Source of the DNA: UBA11612 sp963662375
GTDB taxonomy: Bacteria > Pseudomonadota > Alphaproteobacteria > Rhodospirillales > Rhodospirillaceae
DNA: 64,000 nucleotides
Reading direction: 5' to 3'
NCBI GenBank assembly: GCA_963662375.2
Contig: CAXXRP010000015.1
Coordinates: 310,001-374,000 of the forward strand
Shown in pieces: positions 1 through 8,235 of the stretch. The stretch's first letter is position 1. Every line of letters starts with the position of its first letter. The position numbers and the translations under genes are program-made. The notes beneath the pieces are model-generated. The model had not been told where the DNA came from. It did not search any database and saw only the letters and a list, made by a program, of their open reading frames with translations.

Positions 1-1313
1 TGGAACACAAGCGGCGGGTTGTCGGGCACCGGTGCGACCACATCAATCAGCTCCGGGCACGGCAAAAGGCGAATCGGCCGCGGTTGTTGCGCCATCCAAT
101 CGTCGGTGCCGTGATGGTTGCCGGTTTGCGCGAAAGCTGGTGTCATCATCACCGCGCGTTCGGGGATGTGACTGTCCACGGGCCTCAGTTCCACAACGGC
201 GCTGGCTCCCAGGCGGGTTTGCAGGCGGTCCACCAGTTGCATCAAACCGGTAGTAGCATTGCGTTTGCCCACCAGCGGTATTTGTTTGGGCACCAGGGTT
301 TCAATGGTTACAGCATCTAACGTGAAACTCTCCAGACCGAAGCCGGGATCAATACGGTCCAGGCGATCCTGAAACAGGCGAGCGAGATGATCCGCATCCC
401 GGCTTGGTGCCGCTGCGCCGATACTGGTGCGCTGCGCCGTGGCATCCACGCCGTATGCGGTGTAAGCCAGCTTCCGTGTGCCGAGATCATCGGCTTCCAA
501 GTGTGCGCAAAGATCCGATAGCAGATGGTGAAACGCGGCCTCGATATCTTCACGTCGGCCGATGGGTTCGGGGAAAGCAATGCGGCTGCGATGCGGCGCA
601 GGTGGACGCCGCAAAGTGAGGGGCTCGGGGCTATGCCCTAGGATTTGGTCGAGCCTGTTGAGAAGATTTTCGCCAAACCGCGCGGTCAGTGGTGCTCGAG
701 GCAAGGCCGCCAAATCGGCAATGTGCCGCAATCCAAGACGCGCCAAGTCCAGAGAGTCATTTGTAGAGATGCGCAACGCCGCCACAGGCAGGATTTTGAT
801 CGCGCCAGCATCCGCATTGGCCACGAGAATGTCACTCTTACCGTACCGTGCCCAGGCCCAGGCTGCGGCCGGAGTATCGGCCAATGCCAATCGAGCCGTT
901 AAATCATGAGCTGAAAGCTGTGCAGCAAGGTCATGCAGTAAATTCTTTTCGCTGCCAAAAAGATGAGCGCAGCCAGTGACATCAAGAATAAGGCCGTCGT
1001 CTCCATCAGTTGCACTCCACGGCGTGTAACGCATCGCCCAGTCGGCAAGGCTGGCCAGCATCGCGGTATCCGTGGAGAAATCCGCGCATGCTGTCTTCAG
1101 ATGCGGCACAAGAGCGCGGGCATCAGCCAGCGGCATGCCCGGCGCGAGACCGGTTGCCGCAGCTTCCTGATCCACAGCACTCAACCTCACGTCACCTTGG
1201 CCCTTAGTAGTCAGAGCAAGCGGGGCACGAATTTGAGGTTTTTTATTTTTAGCTTGCCGCTGCCAACGGTCCGTGGGCCAGTGGGGCAACCAGATTGAAA
1301 TGAAACGTCTCAT
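1..1313 (-). CDS. imuB: ImuB, catalytically inactive Y-family polymerase-like protein (3' end outside window)
   Basis: The reading frame is open from an ATG at 1313 down to base 1, giving about 437 residues with no stop; the C-terminus lies outside the window. The N-terminus MRRFISIWLPHWPTDRW followed by ALTTKGQGDVRLSAVDQEA and GLAPGMPLADARALVP is the typical ImuB start, and a later stretch RPIRLLPCPELIDVVAPVPD matches the ImuB little-finger-distal region. ImuB acts as the adaptor of the ImuA-ImuB-DnaE2 translesion mutasome, linking DnaE2 to the beta clamp; it resembles Y-family polymerases but lacks catalytic acidic residues (family knowledge). The start lies 65 nt inside the 3' end of imuA, so the two are translationally coupled. 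dnaE2 would be expected just beyond the left edge. Family call is strong; the missing C-terminus cannot be judged. Confidence 0.93.
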   Translation of the reverse strand, partial: MRRFISIWLPHWPTDRWQRQAKNKKPQIRAPLALTTKGQGDVRLSAVDQEAAATGLAPGMPLADARALVPHLKTACADFSTDTAMLASLADWAMRYTPWSATDGDDGLILDVTGCAHLFGSEKNLLHDLAAQLSAHDLTARLALADTPAAAWAWARYGKSDILVANADAGAIKILPVAALRISTNDSLDLARLGLRHIADLAALPRAPLTARFGENLLNRLDQILGHSPEPLTLRRPPAPHRSRIAFPEPIGRREDIEAAFHHLLSDLCAHLEADDLGTRKLAYTAYGVDATAQRTSIGAAAPSRDADHLARLFQDRLDRIDPGFGLESFTLDAVTIETLVPKQIPLVGKRNATTGLMQLVDRLQTRLGASAVVELRPVDSHIPERAVMMTPAFAQTGNHHGTDDWMAQQPRPIRLLPCPELIDVVAPVPDNPPLVF

Positions 1314-2022
1314 GCTGCCATTCCATGCGCCATTGTCCGGATTTGCCGCCGCGGCAGCGCACCAACTCCACATTCCATGCGGGACAACGCGGCGGCAGAG
1401 TTGCTGCCGCTGCGGGCGCGGCCGTCACGCGCCAACATGTCAACGCCGGTGCACATGGCGTTGAATCGGGCGGTGGGATAAGCAGTGCCGTGGTGCCGCC
1501 GGTTTCCGCCGCTAGTTGCAGACGCCGGGCTGCCGTCAGATTCGGCGCCACGCCTTCGCCAATGACCACGGCCAGATCCGGACAGCGCAAGGCTTCTTCC
1601 ATACTCCACAGCAGGTCCACGGCGCGCCGTGCCTTCACCAGCAACAAACGCCGGGTGTTGAGCCCCAACGGGCCAAGCCCCGGTCCGTAGGGCACTCCAG
1701 CTTCCTGGTGGTCTCGCCCATATTGAATCCAGGCGATGACGCCGTTTCCTACCCGCATGCGCCCGGCCAGAGCCCCGGCAAAACCGTAGGTCGCGCCATC
1801 TTCCGGTTTGCCTTGGACGATATGAAGCCCACCCTGGGGCAGGCCTTGCCAAGGCAGGGCAGCATCCAACGCCCGGCATCCGGAGGATAGGGCAGTTTTC
1901 TCCAAGGCCCGCCCAGTGCGCTCTAGGCGGTAGATTTCGCGGCGCAATTCCGCCTTTATCGCGGCCCGGGCTTGTGCCGGCGGCGCTGCTTTGGAAGCAA
2001 AAGATTTTGTATTTATCCACAT
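1249..2022 (-). CDS. imuA: ImuA, RecA-like mutasome protein
   Basis: The 257-residue product begins MWINTKSFAS and carries the RecA/SulA-like core: ALPWQGLPQGGLHIVQGKPEDGATYGFAGALAGR in place of the Walker A region, then NTRRLLLVKARRAVDLLWSMEEALRCPDLAVVIGE. ImuA is the RecA-related partner in the damage-inducible ImuA-ImuB-DnaE2 mutagenic translesion pathway; the length and the immediately following imuB support this over plain RecA or SulA. The gene overlaps imuB by 65 nt. A LexA-like operator made of three 11-bp-spaced GAAC/GAAT units lies 16 nt upstream of the start codon, so SOS control is expected. The first four codons also spell a perfect DnaA-box nonamer on the opposite strand, probably by chance. 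Confidence 0.92.
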   Translation of the reverse strand: MWINTKSFASKAAPPAQARAAIKAELRREIYRLERTGRALEKTALSSGCRALDAALPWQGLPQGGLHIVQGKPEDGATYGFAGALAGRMRVGNGVIAWIQYGRDHQEAGVPYGPGLGPLGLNTRRLLLVKARRAVDLLWSMEEALRCPDLAVVIGEGVAPNLTAARRLQLAAETGGTTALLIPPPDSTPCAPALTCWRVTAAPAAAATLPPRCPAWNVELVRCRGGKSGQWRMEWQHETFHFNLVAPLAHGPLAAAS

Positions 2023-2037
2023 AGATGTAGCCTATTT

Positions 2038-2063
2038 GTTCTTTTTTTATTCTTGTTTTGTTC
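2038..2063 (-). promoter_or_regulatory. Candidate LexA (SOS) operator of imuA
   Basis: Read on the minus strand the site is GAAC-N7-GAAT-N7-GAAC. Alphaproteobacterial LexA recognises direct repeats of GTTC-N7-GTTC (equivalently GAAC-N7-GAAC). Here two overlapping copies share a central half-site with one mismatch. It ends 16 nt before the imuA start, where a repressor would block the promoter or leader. The imuA-imuB cassette is a classical LexA target in this class, which strengthens the call. Confidence 0.7.
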
Positions 2064-2218
2064 TAGACTTTGAGCCAGAGAGAGTCAAGCACTGCCCGCC
2101 CAGCCTTGCTTTCCCCTTGCGACCTAGGGCAGAAAGCTCCATCTCATAGGGACGCTCCACTCCGAACGCCGCTGAAAACACAACTTTTTTCACCGGCCTC
2201 TGAACCGAGGATCCGCCT

Positions 2219-2509
2219 GTGCGCACCAATCCCAACGTTATCGCCGCTGTGACTACTGCTCTGTTTTCCGGTACGTTGGGGGCGCTGATCGCGGTGGCGG
2301 GATTCGGTGTCTTGCGGATCGGCGAGCAGATGCTCGAAGCGGTTGGCGTCCTTCCGCTTCGGTGGGGTGAAAATAACGTCACGTTATTGATGACGATCGC
2401 CGGCGTTCTCAGTCTGCCGGCAGTGGCTTGGTTCGGTACGTGGTTTTTCCGCAAAGCCGCCGCTGGCGAGCGTAGACTTGATGGGTACAAGTACACACCG
2501 CCCAGCTAA
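2219..2509 (+). CDS. Small two-helix membrane protein
   Basis: A 96-residue frame starting with GTG, preceded by a weak GAGG about 8 nt upstream. Two hydrophobic stretches are visible, about residues 9-31 (IAAVTTALFSGTLGALIAVAG) and 55-77 (VTLLMTIAGVLSLPAVAWFGTWFF), followed by a basic tail, consistent with a small inner-membrane protein. It is divergent from imuA, with a 196-nt shared upstream region. I do not recognise a family. The opposite-strand frame covering the same bases lacks protein-like composition and is judged a shadow. Confidence 0.55.
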   Translation: MRTNPNVIAAVTTALFSGTLGALIAVAGFGVLRIGEQMLEAVGVLPLRWGENNVTLLMTIAGVLSLPAVAWFGTWFFRKAAAGERRLDGYKYTPPS

Positions 2510-2661
2510 ACCGGTGCTAAGCCGTGCATTGGACATTCCCTAAATATATTTGCGGCGACCCTAACACGACAATCGACGGCTTATTCTCTTCAGTTTATCC
2601 GCTACAGTTTTCACCTGCGTGACGGCTTGCAGTTTGATGCGCCGCGCCGCACACTTCGTTC

Positions 2662-3456
2662 ATGAACCGCGCGCCTGACTCGCTAGCCGCCGATCCTGCC
2701 GTGTTGTTGCGCTGGTATAAGGATGCCGGTGTTGACGAAGCGACCGGCGACGAGCCTCTCAATCACTTTAAGGTCAAAACGGTATCCGCGCTGGCCAATG
2801 CTCCGGCATTTCTCCCGCGAATGCAGCCCGAAGCCGGAGCTTCGACCCAAAGCGCGACGCATCTTGCTCAGGCCGCAGGTACGGTTGCTGAGTTAAAAGC
2901 GGCGGTGGAGGCATTCGAAGGCTGCGGTCTGAAGAAGTTCGCCAGCCGCACAGTGTTTGCAGATGGCAATCCCTCAGCCCGCATTATGTTCATCGGCGAA
3001 GCGCCGGGTGCTGACGAAGACCGACAGGGCCTGCCTTTTGTCGGTTTTTCAGGAAAGCTTCTCGATAGAATGCTGAAATCCGTGGATCTCGACCGTGCCA
3101 CCAACGCCTACATTACCAACATTGTTTTTTGGCGCCCGCCCGGCAACCGCTCGCCGACCGACCAGGAAATTTCATCGTGCTTGCCGTTTGTGCAGCGGCA
3201 CGTGGAACTGGTCGACCCGGCGATTTTGGTTTTCATCGGCGGCCTGGCCGCCAAAACTTTTCTGGCCAAGCCCATGGGTATCACCAAGCTGCGCGGGCGT
3301 TGGTATGAGTATGAAACTCCAGGAATGGTGAGGCCGGTACCGTGCATGGCACTATTTCATCCGGCGTATCTTCTGCGTTCGCCTCAGCAAAAGCGTCTTG
3401 CATGGCGTGATCTGTTGGCCGTAAAGCAGAAGATGGATACCGTGCCCGTGGTGTAA
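2662..3456 (+). CDS. Family 4-type uracil-DNA glycosylase
   Basis: The 264-residue protein has the family-4 UDG signature: GEAPGADEDRQGLPFVG near residue 112, NIVFWRPPGNRSPT, and HPAYLLRSPQQKRLAW near the C-terminus. It removes uracil from DNA to start base-excision repair. Classical family-4 enzymes bind a 4Fe-4S cluster through four cysteines. Here only two of those positions keep Cys (FEGCGL and SSCLPF); the first is Phe and the one in the CRPPGNR motif is Trp, so a normal cluster looks unlikely. From memory, many alphaproteobacterial homologues share this pattern. An N-terminal extension of about 85 residues precedes the core. moaB follows 32 nt downstream. Confidence 0.88.
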   Translation: MNRAPDSLAADPAVLLRWYKDAGVDEATGDEPLNHFKVKTVSALANAPAFLPRMQPEAGASTQSATHLAQAAGTVAELKAAVEAFEGCGLKKFASRTVFADGNPSARIMFIGEAPGADEDRQGLPFVGFSGKLLDRMLKSVDLDRATNAYITNIVFWRPPGNRSPTDQEISSCLPFVQRHVELVDPAILVFIGGLAAKTFLAKPMGITKLRGRWYEYETPGMVRPVPCMALFHPAYLLRSPQQKRLAWRDLLAVKQKMDTVPVV

Positions 3457-3488
3457 TTTCGTAAACCGACGAGTTGGAACTCCCGTTC

Positions 3489-4046
3489 ATGGCCGGAATC
3501 GACGAAAACCAAACATTCGTGCCTATCAATATCGCGGTAATGACCGTATCGGACACGCGCACCGTCGAGACGGATACGTCGGGTGCCGCACTGATCGACC
3601 TCCTGACCGGCGCTGGACATAAACTGGCCGACCGTACCGTTTTAGCGGACGACGTGCCCTTGATTGTGGCTAAGTTGAAACAGTGGGTCGCCGACCCTGA
3701 TGTGGATTGCATCATTACCTCAGGCGGCACGGGTGTGACGGGCCGCGATGTGACACCAGAAGCATTTGCCCAAGTATGCGAAAAAGAAATCCCCGGGTTC
3801 GGTGAGCTTTTCCGTTGGGTAAGCCTGAAGAGCATCGGGACGTCCACGATTCAATCCCGCGCCACCGCGGGCGTAGCCGGGGGTACATATTTGTTCGCGC
3901 TGCCCGGCTCTACGGGCGCGGTGAAGGATGGTTGGGAAAAGATTCTCAGGTTCCAACTCGATATTCGCCACAAGCCCTGTAATTTTGTCGAACTTATGCC
4001 TCGGCTTGTGGAGCATGTGACGCATTCGAAAAAAAAGCCGCTTTGA
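3489..4046 (+). CDS. moaB: MoaB, molybdopterin adenylyltransferase family protein
   Basis: The 185-residue product starts at ATG 3489 (MAGIDENQTFVPINIAVMTVSDTR); a TTG 15 nt earlier is possible but less likely. The MoaB/MogA fold is shown by VMTVSDTR, the CIITSGGTGVTGRDVTPEA motif that binds molybdopterin, and FALPGSTGAVKDGW. The family adenylates molybdopterin before molybdenum insertion. Length matches MoaB. It is not next to other moa genes; moaD and moaE sit about 33 kb away in this window. It lies between udg and rnhB in the same direction. Confidence 0.92.
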   Translation: MAGIDENQTFVPINIAVMTVSDTRTVETDTSGAALIDLLTGAGHKLADRTVLADDVPLIVAKLKQWVADPDVDCIITSGGTGVTGRDVTPEAFAQVCEKEIPGFGELFRWVSLKSIGTSTIQSRATAGVAGGTYLFALPGSTGAVKDGWEKILRFQLDIRHKPCNFVELMPRLVEHVTHSKKKPL

Positions 4047-4069
4047 CGGCGTGACAGCACACCGTTCCG

Positions 4070-4720
4070 ATGCCCGACTTTGAACTTGAACGCGCATATC
4101 TAAAAAAACATCCCGGAGCGGTCATTGCGGGCGTGGATGAAGCCGGCCGCGGCCCATGGGCTGGACCGGTTATGGCCGCTGCCGTTATTCTGGATACGGA
4201 AAAACTGCCTTCCGATCTATGTGACAAACTTGATGATTCCAAGAAGCTAACGGCGCCGCGTCGAGAGGTGCTTTTTGCCGCGTTGTACGAGAGCGGCGCG
4301 GCCATGATCAGCATTGGGCACGCCGATGTGCAGGAAATCGATAGTGTCAATATTTTGAACGCCACTTATCGCGCCATGGCGCGGGCGGTTGAAGCCTTAA
4401 ACTGCAAAGTGGCGTTGGCGTTGGTGGACGGCGACAAAGTGCCGCCGTTACCTTGCGACACAATGTCCGTGATCAAAGGCGACGGCAAAAGCCTATCCAT
4501 CGCCGCCGCGTCGGTGATTGCGAAGGTGACCCGAGATCGCCTTATGACCGAATTGGCGGCCGCATGCCCAGGATATGGTTGGGAGACCAACATGGGTTAT
4601 GGCACGGCGAAACACCAAGCTGCCATCGCCCAGCTCGGCATCACGCCACATCACCGCCGCTCGTTCGCGCCCATAAGGGTTGCTTTGGGCGCGGCAGCTG
4701 TTCGGACAGAATTCTCCTAA
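4070..4720 (+). CDS. rnhB: Ribonuclease HII
   Basis: The 216-residue product carries all RNase HII landmarks: GVDEAGRGPWAGPV near residue 21 (catalytic DE), LDDSKKL near 54, ALVDGDK, and ASVIAKVTRDRLM, with the tail GYGWETNMGYGTAKHQAAI. The enzyme cuts the RNA strand of RNA-DNA hybrids and single ribonucleotides in DNA. It starts 23 nt after moaB and precedes ccrM in the same direction; rnhB next to a GANTC methyltransferase is common in alphaproteobacteria. Length is typical. Confidence 0.96.
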   Translation: MPDFELERAYLKKHPGAVIAGVDEAGRGPWAGPVMAAAVILDTEKLPSDLCDKLDDSKKLTAPRREVLFAALYESGAAMISIGHADVQEIDSVNILNATYRAMARAVEALNCKVALALVDGDKVPPLPCDTMSVIKGDGKSLSIAAASVIAKVTRDRLMTELAAACPGYGWETNMGYGTAKHQAAIAQLGITPHHRRSFAPIRVALGAAAVRTEFS

Positions 4721-4756
4721 TAATTTTTATGGCCAAGCGGCAAATCCCTAGGGGTT

Positions 4757-4780
4757 GAGTCCCCGCTCCGCGCGGGACTC
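4757..4780 (+). promoter_or_regulatory. Hairpin with a GANTC site in each arm, between rnhB and ccrM
   Basis: Perfect 7-bp arms GAGTCCC (4757-4763) and GGGACTC (4774-4780) with a 10-nt loop. Each arm starts or ends with a GANTC methylation site (GAGTC 4757, GACTC 4776). There is no T-run after it, so it is a poor rho-independent terminator. It lies upstream of the gene for the GANTC methyltransferase, so methylation feedback is possible; that is inference. Confidence 0.45.
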
Positions 4781-5035
4781 TATATCTAGCGTCACGCCGT
4801 CAGCTGCCTTTACATACCTTAAATCTTTGATTCTTATAATTCTTCATGACGGAACTCGGCGCTGTCCTTGAGCGGCGGCACGCAGAAAAGAGGTTCCGCG
4901 CAAAGGGACTTCCCGCCCCAACACCCGGTCAACGGGGTTGCGGGGTGGGGAGGGAACACTGCCTCAGGTTTCGGGGGCACACATAACTTTAAGGGCGCGG
5001 TCAACGCGCCAAAAACTTAGGTCGGGGACCGCATC
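4781..5035 (+). other. Leader region upstream of ccrM, no gene seen
   Basis: This stretch contains a third GANTC site (GATTC 4829-4833), a TTAA at 4819-4822 without a properly spaced partner, and a G+C-rich tract around 4911-4954. No open frame with coding character or known RNA was found. It probably holds the ccrM promoter and untranslated leader. Confidence 0.4.
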
Positions 5036-6139
5036 ATGCCGGCAAAAAAAAACGCCGCCTTCAAAGCGAACGTCATCTATGGCGGCGACTGTATCACCGC
5101 CATGAACAAGTTACCGGAAGGTAGCGTTGATCTGGTTTTTGCCGACCCGCCGTATAACCTGCAGTTAGGCGGAGAACTGCACCGCCCGGATAACTCCCGT
5201 GTTGACGGCGTGGACGCTGACTGGGACAAATTTTCCAATTTCCGCGCTTATGACAACTTCACGCGCGACTGGCTCGCAGCGGCGCACCGTGCATTGAAGG
5301 ACACAGGCAGTCTTTGGGTTATCGGCTCCTATCACAATATTTTTCGTGTCGGGTCGATCTTGCAGGACCTCGGCTACTGGATGCTCAATGACATTGTCTG
5401 GCGCAAATCGAACCCCATGCCTAATTTCCGCGGCACACGATTCACAAACGCGCATGAGACGTTAATCTGGTGCGCTAAGTCCAAGGACGCGCGCTACACC
5501 TTCAACTACGACGCCATGAAAAATCTGAACGACGGCTTACAGATGCGTAGCGACTGGACTCTGCCGCTGTGCACCGGCCAAGAACGTCTTAAAGATACGG
5601 ACGGCGGCAAGTTGCATCCGACACAAAAGCCGGAGTCTCTACTGTACCGGGTGATTTTGGCGGCGACGAAGCCAGGCGACGTCGTGCTCGACCCATTCTT
5701 TGGCACCGGTACCACCGGCGCTGTCGCCAAAGCCCTTGGCCGCAAGTATATCGGCGTTGAGCAGAACAAGGATTACATCGCCGCAGCGCGGTCGCGCATT
5801 GCGCAGATCAAGCCTGTCGCGGATGAAAAATTATTTGCCACGCCGAGTAAGCGGTCCGAACCGCGCATTCCTTTCGGGGCCGTCGTTGAGCGCGGCCTGT
5901 TGCGAGTCGGGTCCGTGTTGTTGGATCCAAGCGGCCGATTTACGGCCAGGGTGCGTGCCGATGGAACGCTTATTTCCTCGGACCATCGCGGTTCCATCCA
6001 TCAGGTGGGAGCGGCAGTGCAGGGCGCATCAGCTTGCAACGGATGGACATTCTGGCACGCGAAGATGGGAAGCACTCTCGTGGCCATTGACGTATTTCGC
6101 CAGAAAGTGCGCGCCGAGCTTGTAGCCAGTGTGCAGTAG
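5036..6139 (+). CDS. ccrM: CcrM-type adenine-N6 DNA methyltransferase (GANTC)
   Basis: The 367-residue protein is a beta-class N6-adenine methyltransferase: catalytic DPPYNLQL at residues 37-44, the SAM motif DPFFGTGTTG at 219-228, and HPTQKPESL between them. The C-terminal 90 residues (from GAVVERGLLRVGSVL) form the RAMA-type domain characteristic of CcrM. CcrM methylates GANTC late in the cell cycle and feeds the GcrA/CtrA circuit in alphaproteobacteria (family knowledge). The basic start MPAKKNAAFKANVIYGGDC is typical. GANTC sites lie in its own upstream region. Its stop is 5 nt from the convergent end of the next gene. Confidence 0.95.
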   Translation: MPAKKNAAFKANVIYGGDCITAMNKLPEGSVDLVFADPPYNLQLGGELHRPDNSRVDGVDADWDKFSNFRAYDNFTRDWLAAAHRALKDTGSLWVIGSYHNIFRVGSILQDLGYWMLNDIVWRKSNPMPNFRGTRFTNAHETLIWCAKSKDARYTFNYDAMKNLNDGLQMRSDWTLPLCTGQERLKDTDGGKLHPTQKPESLLYRVILAATKPGDVVLDPFFGTGTTGAVAKALGRKYIGVEQNKDYIAAARSRIAQIKPVADEKLFATPSKRSEPRIPFGAVVERGLLRVGSVLLDPSGRFTARVRADGTLISSDHRGSIHQVGAAVQGASACNGWTFWHAKMGSTLVAIDVFRQKVRAELVASVQ

Positions 6140-6144
6140 AGCTT

Positions 6145-8235
6145 CTATTTGCCTTCTTGCCACCAGGCTAGCAGGGCTCCAGCCATTACAAGAAGCAGGA
6201 TTAGAGCGACAGGCGCCAAAGGTGTTTGCGTCACGCCGGTCACAACGAATTGCTGGTTGGCTCTGAGGCCGAGCCAGCTCGATCCGTGAGCGATTCGGCC
6301 CGGTGCTACCCGTCGCACAGCCGGTGCCGTTCCGCTCTCCAGCCAATACACGCCGCCATTTGTTGCCTGCACAAGCGGTGTCACGCGGTCGGCGGTCGCG
6401 ACCACATCATAGGTCTCAAGTAGATTAGGAGCGCCGACGGCGGCCACCGTCGTATTGGTGCCGTCGGTGAGTTGATAAAGTCCCGGTGTGTCTATGGAAA
6501 TTTGCGCGGTGAATTTTCCTTTGCCGGTATCCTTGGGGATTACTGTCTGTTCTTGCCCTGAAGGCGAGGTGATTGTTACGGGCAGTTCTTCCTCGGCCAG
6601 GCTGCGCCGCGTTATCACCAGCGCGCCGTCACGCATTTCGGCTGAAAGATGCTCTTCTTCCAGCTCAGGCTCCTTCATCAGCCAGTGCGCTACCCGGCGC
6701 AGGAGTTCCACTTGTGGGCCGCCGCCATCGAATCCTGTGCCCCAGAGCCAAACTGTGTCGCTGAGAAGCAGCGCGACTCGGCCTTCGCCGACCCGGTCTA
6801 ATATTAGAAGGGGTTCGTCCTCACGCCCGGTCATAACCGGTTCGCTTTCGCTGGGCCGTATCTGGATTTGCCGCAGCCAGCGGCCCCATTTGGGTTCGCC
6901 GCCCTCTGCGTCGCTCGCCAGAGCACCTTCCAGCTCGGCGGTTACCGGATGGCGCCGGCCGACAGTACTTAGGCGCGGACGGAAAGCGCCGCTGAAGACA
7001 CGGCCGGTGGGTTCGGCGGGTAAAATGCCCTGCAGCGCGCTACCGAACAGCGAGAAATTGTCTGAATACTCGGTTCCCACCGCCAGCATCACCGCGCCGC
7101 CGGCGCGCACATAATCCGCAACATTGGCCATAAACTGAAATGGCACGAGACCTCTTTGACTGTAGCGGTCGAAAATCACCAGATCGAAGTCGCTCAGTTT
7201 CTCTGCGAATAATTCACGGATGGGAAAAGTGATCAACGCCAACTCGTTCAACGGCGTGCCGTCGTCCTTGTTCAGTGGCCGAAGAATGGTGAAATGAACG
7301 AGATCGACATTGGGATCGGATTTCAAAAGGTTTCGCCACGCCCGTTCGCCCACGTGCGGCTGCCCGGACACGAGAAGAACACGAAGGCGGTCACGCACAC
7401 CGTTGATCGCGATCAGTGTCCGATTGTTGGTCCCCGAAAGTTCGCCGATGCCCGCCGCGATTTCCACTTCGAAGACGTTGGCGCCCGCATTCTCGATGGG
7501 AAGCGGTACTTCAGTGGGCTCACCGGCGGGAAGTGTCAGGGCCCGCGGGGCCCCGCCGTTACGCCCGATGGTCACGGTGACTGGCGTGCCATTGGGAACC
7601 GCTGTATCTTCAACCTTCAACATCACCATTGCCGGTTCGTCGACTAAGCCGAAATCTGGCGCGCGGTCGACCCGCACCCGGCGGTCGTACTCCTCCTTCT
7701 CGCCAGTGATGAGGACGTGCAAGGGGGCTTTGAGATATGGCGCCTGTATCTGCGTGGCCTGCTCCGGAGTTAAGGCGTCGTGCACTTGGCCGTCGGTTAT
7801 CAGAATCGCGCCCGCCAGGCGCTGCGACGGAACGTCGCTCATAGCTGCGGTCAGTGCGCCGAACAGGCGCGTTCCATTCTGCCCGCGGGTCTCGCTGCGT
7901 CCGGCATGGACGACCCTTACTTCCAAATTTTCGGCGTTATTCAGATTGTTGCGCAGACGCTTGAGAGCGTCAGACGTGCGTTGGGTTCGCGCGCCCAACT
8001 GCTGGCTCGCGCTTTCATCCACGATAACCACGGCCACGTCTTTAAGGGCCGAGCGGTTTTCGCGCATGAGTTCGGGGTCGGCAATGGCGATAATCAACGC
8101 GAGAATGGGCAACGCCCTCAATAAGACGCCGCGTGCGCCGCGCCATAGGCCGTATCCCACAAGTCCTATTGCTAACGCCAGCAACAGAAGAATAAGTGCC
8201 GCGGGAACCAGGGGCGTGAAGGTGATGCCCGTCAT
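6145..8235 (-). CDS. Membrane protein with vWA-like and glutamine-amidotransferase-like regions
   Basis: 696 residues. Two N-terminal helices (about 8-30 and 37-50) lead into a vWA-like segment starting VAVVIVDESASQQLG, where the usual DxSxS metal site reads DESAS. A middle segment (LRVLLVSGQPHVGERAWRN, LVIFDRYSQRGLVP, YVRAGGAVMLAVGTE) resembles the class I glutamine amidotransferase-like domain found in such proteins; no catalytic cysteine is evident. A C-terminal helix (PVALILLLVMAGALLAWW) ends the protein, so the large domain probably faces the periplasm. Its start overlaps the stop of the DUF4159 gene by 4 nt. It is the last gene of a MoxR-DUF58 operon. Exact function unknown. Confidence 0.82.
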   Translation of the reverse strand: MTGITFTPLVPAALILLLLALAIGLVGYGLWRGARGVLLRALPILALIIAIADPELMRENRSALKDVAVVIVDESASQQLGARTQRTSDALKRLRNNLNNAENLEVRVVHAGRSETRGQNGTRLFGALTAAMSDVPSQRLAGAILITDGQVHDALTPEQATQIQAPYLKAPLHVLITGEKEEYDRRVRVDRAPDFGLVDEPAMVMLKVEDTAVPNGTPVTVTIGRNGGAPRALTLPAGEPTEVPLPIENAGANVFEVEIAAGIGELSGTNNRTLIAINGVRDRLRVLLVSGQPHVGERAWRNLLKSDPNVDLVHFTILRPLNKDDGTPLNELALITFPIRELFAEKLSDFDLVIFDRYSQRGLVPFQFMANVADYVRAGGAVMLAVGTEYSDNFSLFGSALQGILPAEPTGRVFSGAFRPRLSTVGRRHPVTAELEGALASDAEGGEPKWGRWLRQIQIRPSESEPVMTGREDEPLLILDRVGEGRVALLLSDTVWLWGTGFDGGGPQVELLRRVAHWLMKEPELEEEHLSAEMRDGALVITRRSLAEEELPVTITSPSGQEQTVIPKDTGKGKFTAQISIDTPGLYQLTDGTNTTVAAVGAPNLLETYDVVATADRVTPLVQATNGGVYWLESGTAPAVRRVAPGRIAHGSSWLGLRANQQFVVTGVTQTPLAPVALILLLVMAGALLAWWQEGK

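Noticed and set aside
1310..2020. 236-residue minus-strand frame over imuA
   Set aside because: It overlaps imuA in another frame and is Arg/Gly-rich shadow sequence; imuA itself has clear family motifs.
2047..2496. 149-residue minus-strand open frame between imuA and udg
   Set aside because: It is antisense to the two-helix membrane protein, has no recognisable domain or composition of a real protein, and covers the LexA operator.
5700..6125. 141-residue plus-strand frame inside ccrM
   Set aside because: A +1-frame shadow of the ccrM C-terminal domain without any domain signal.
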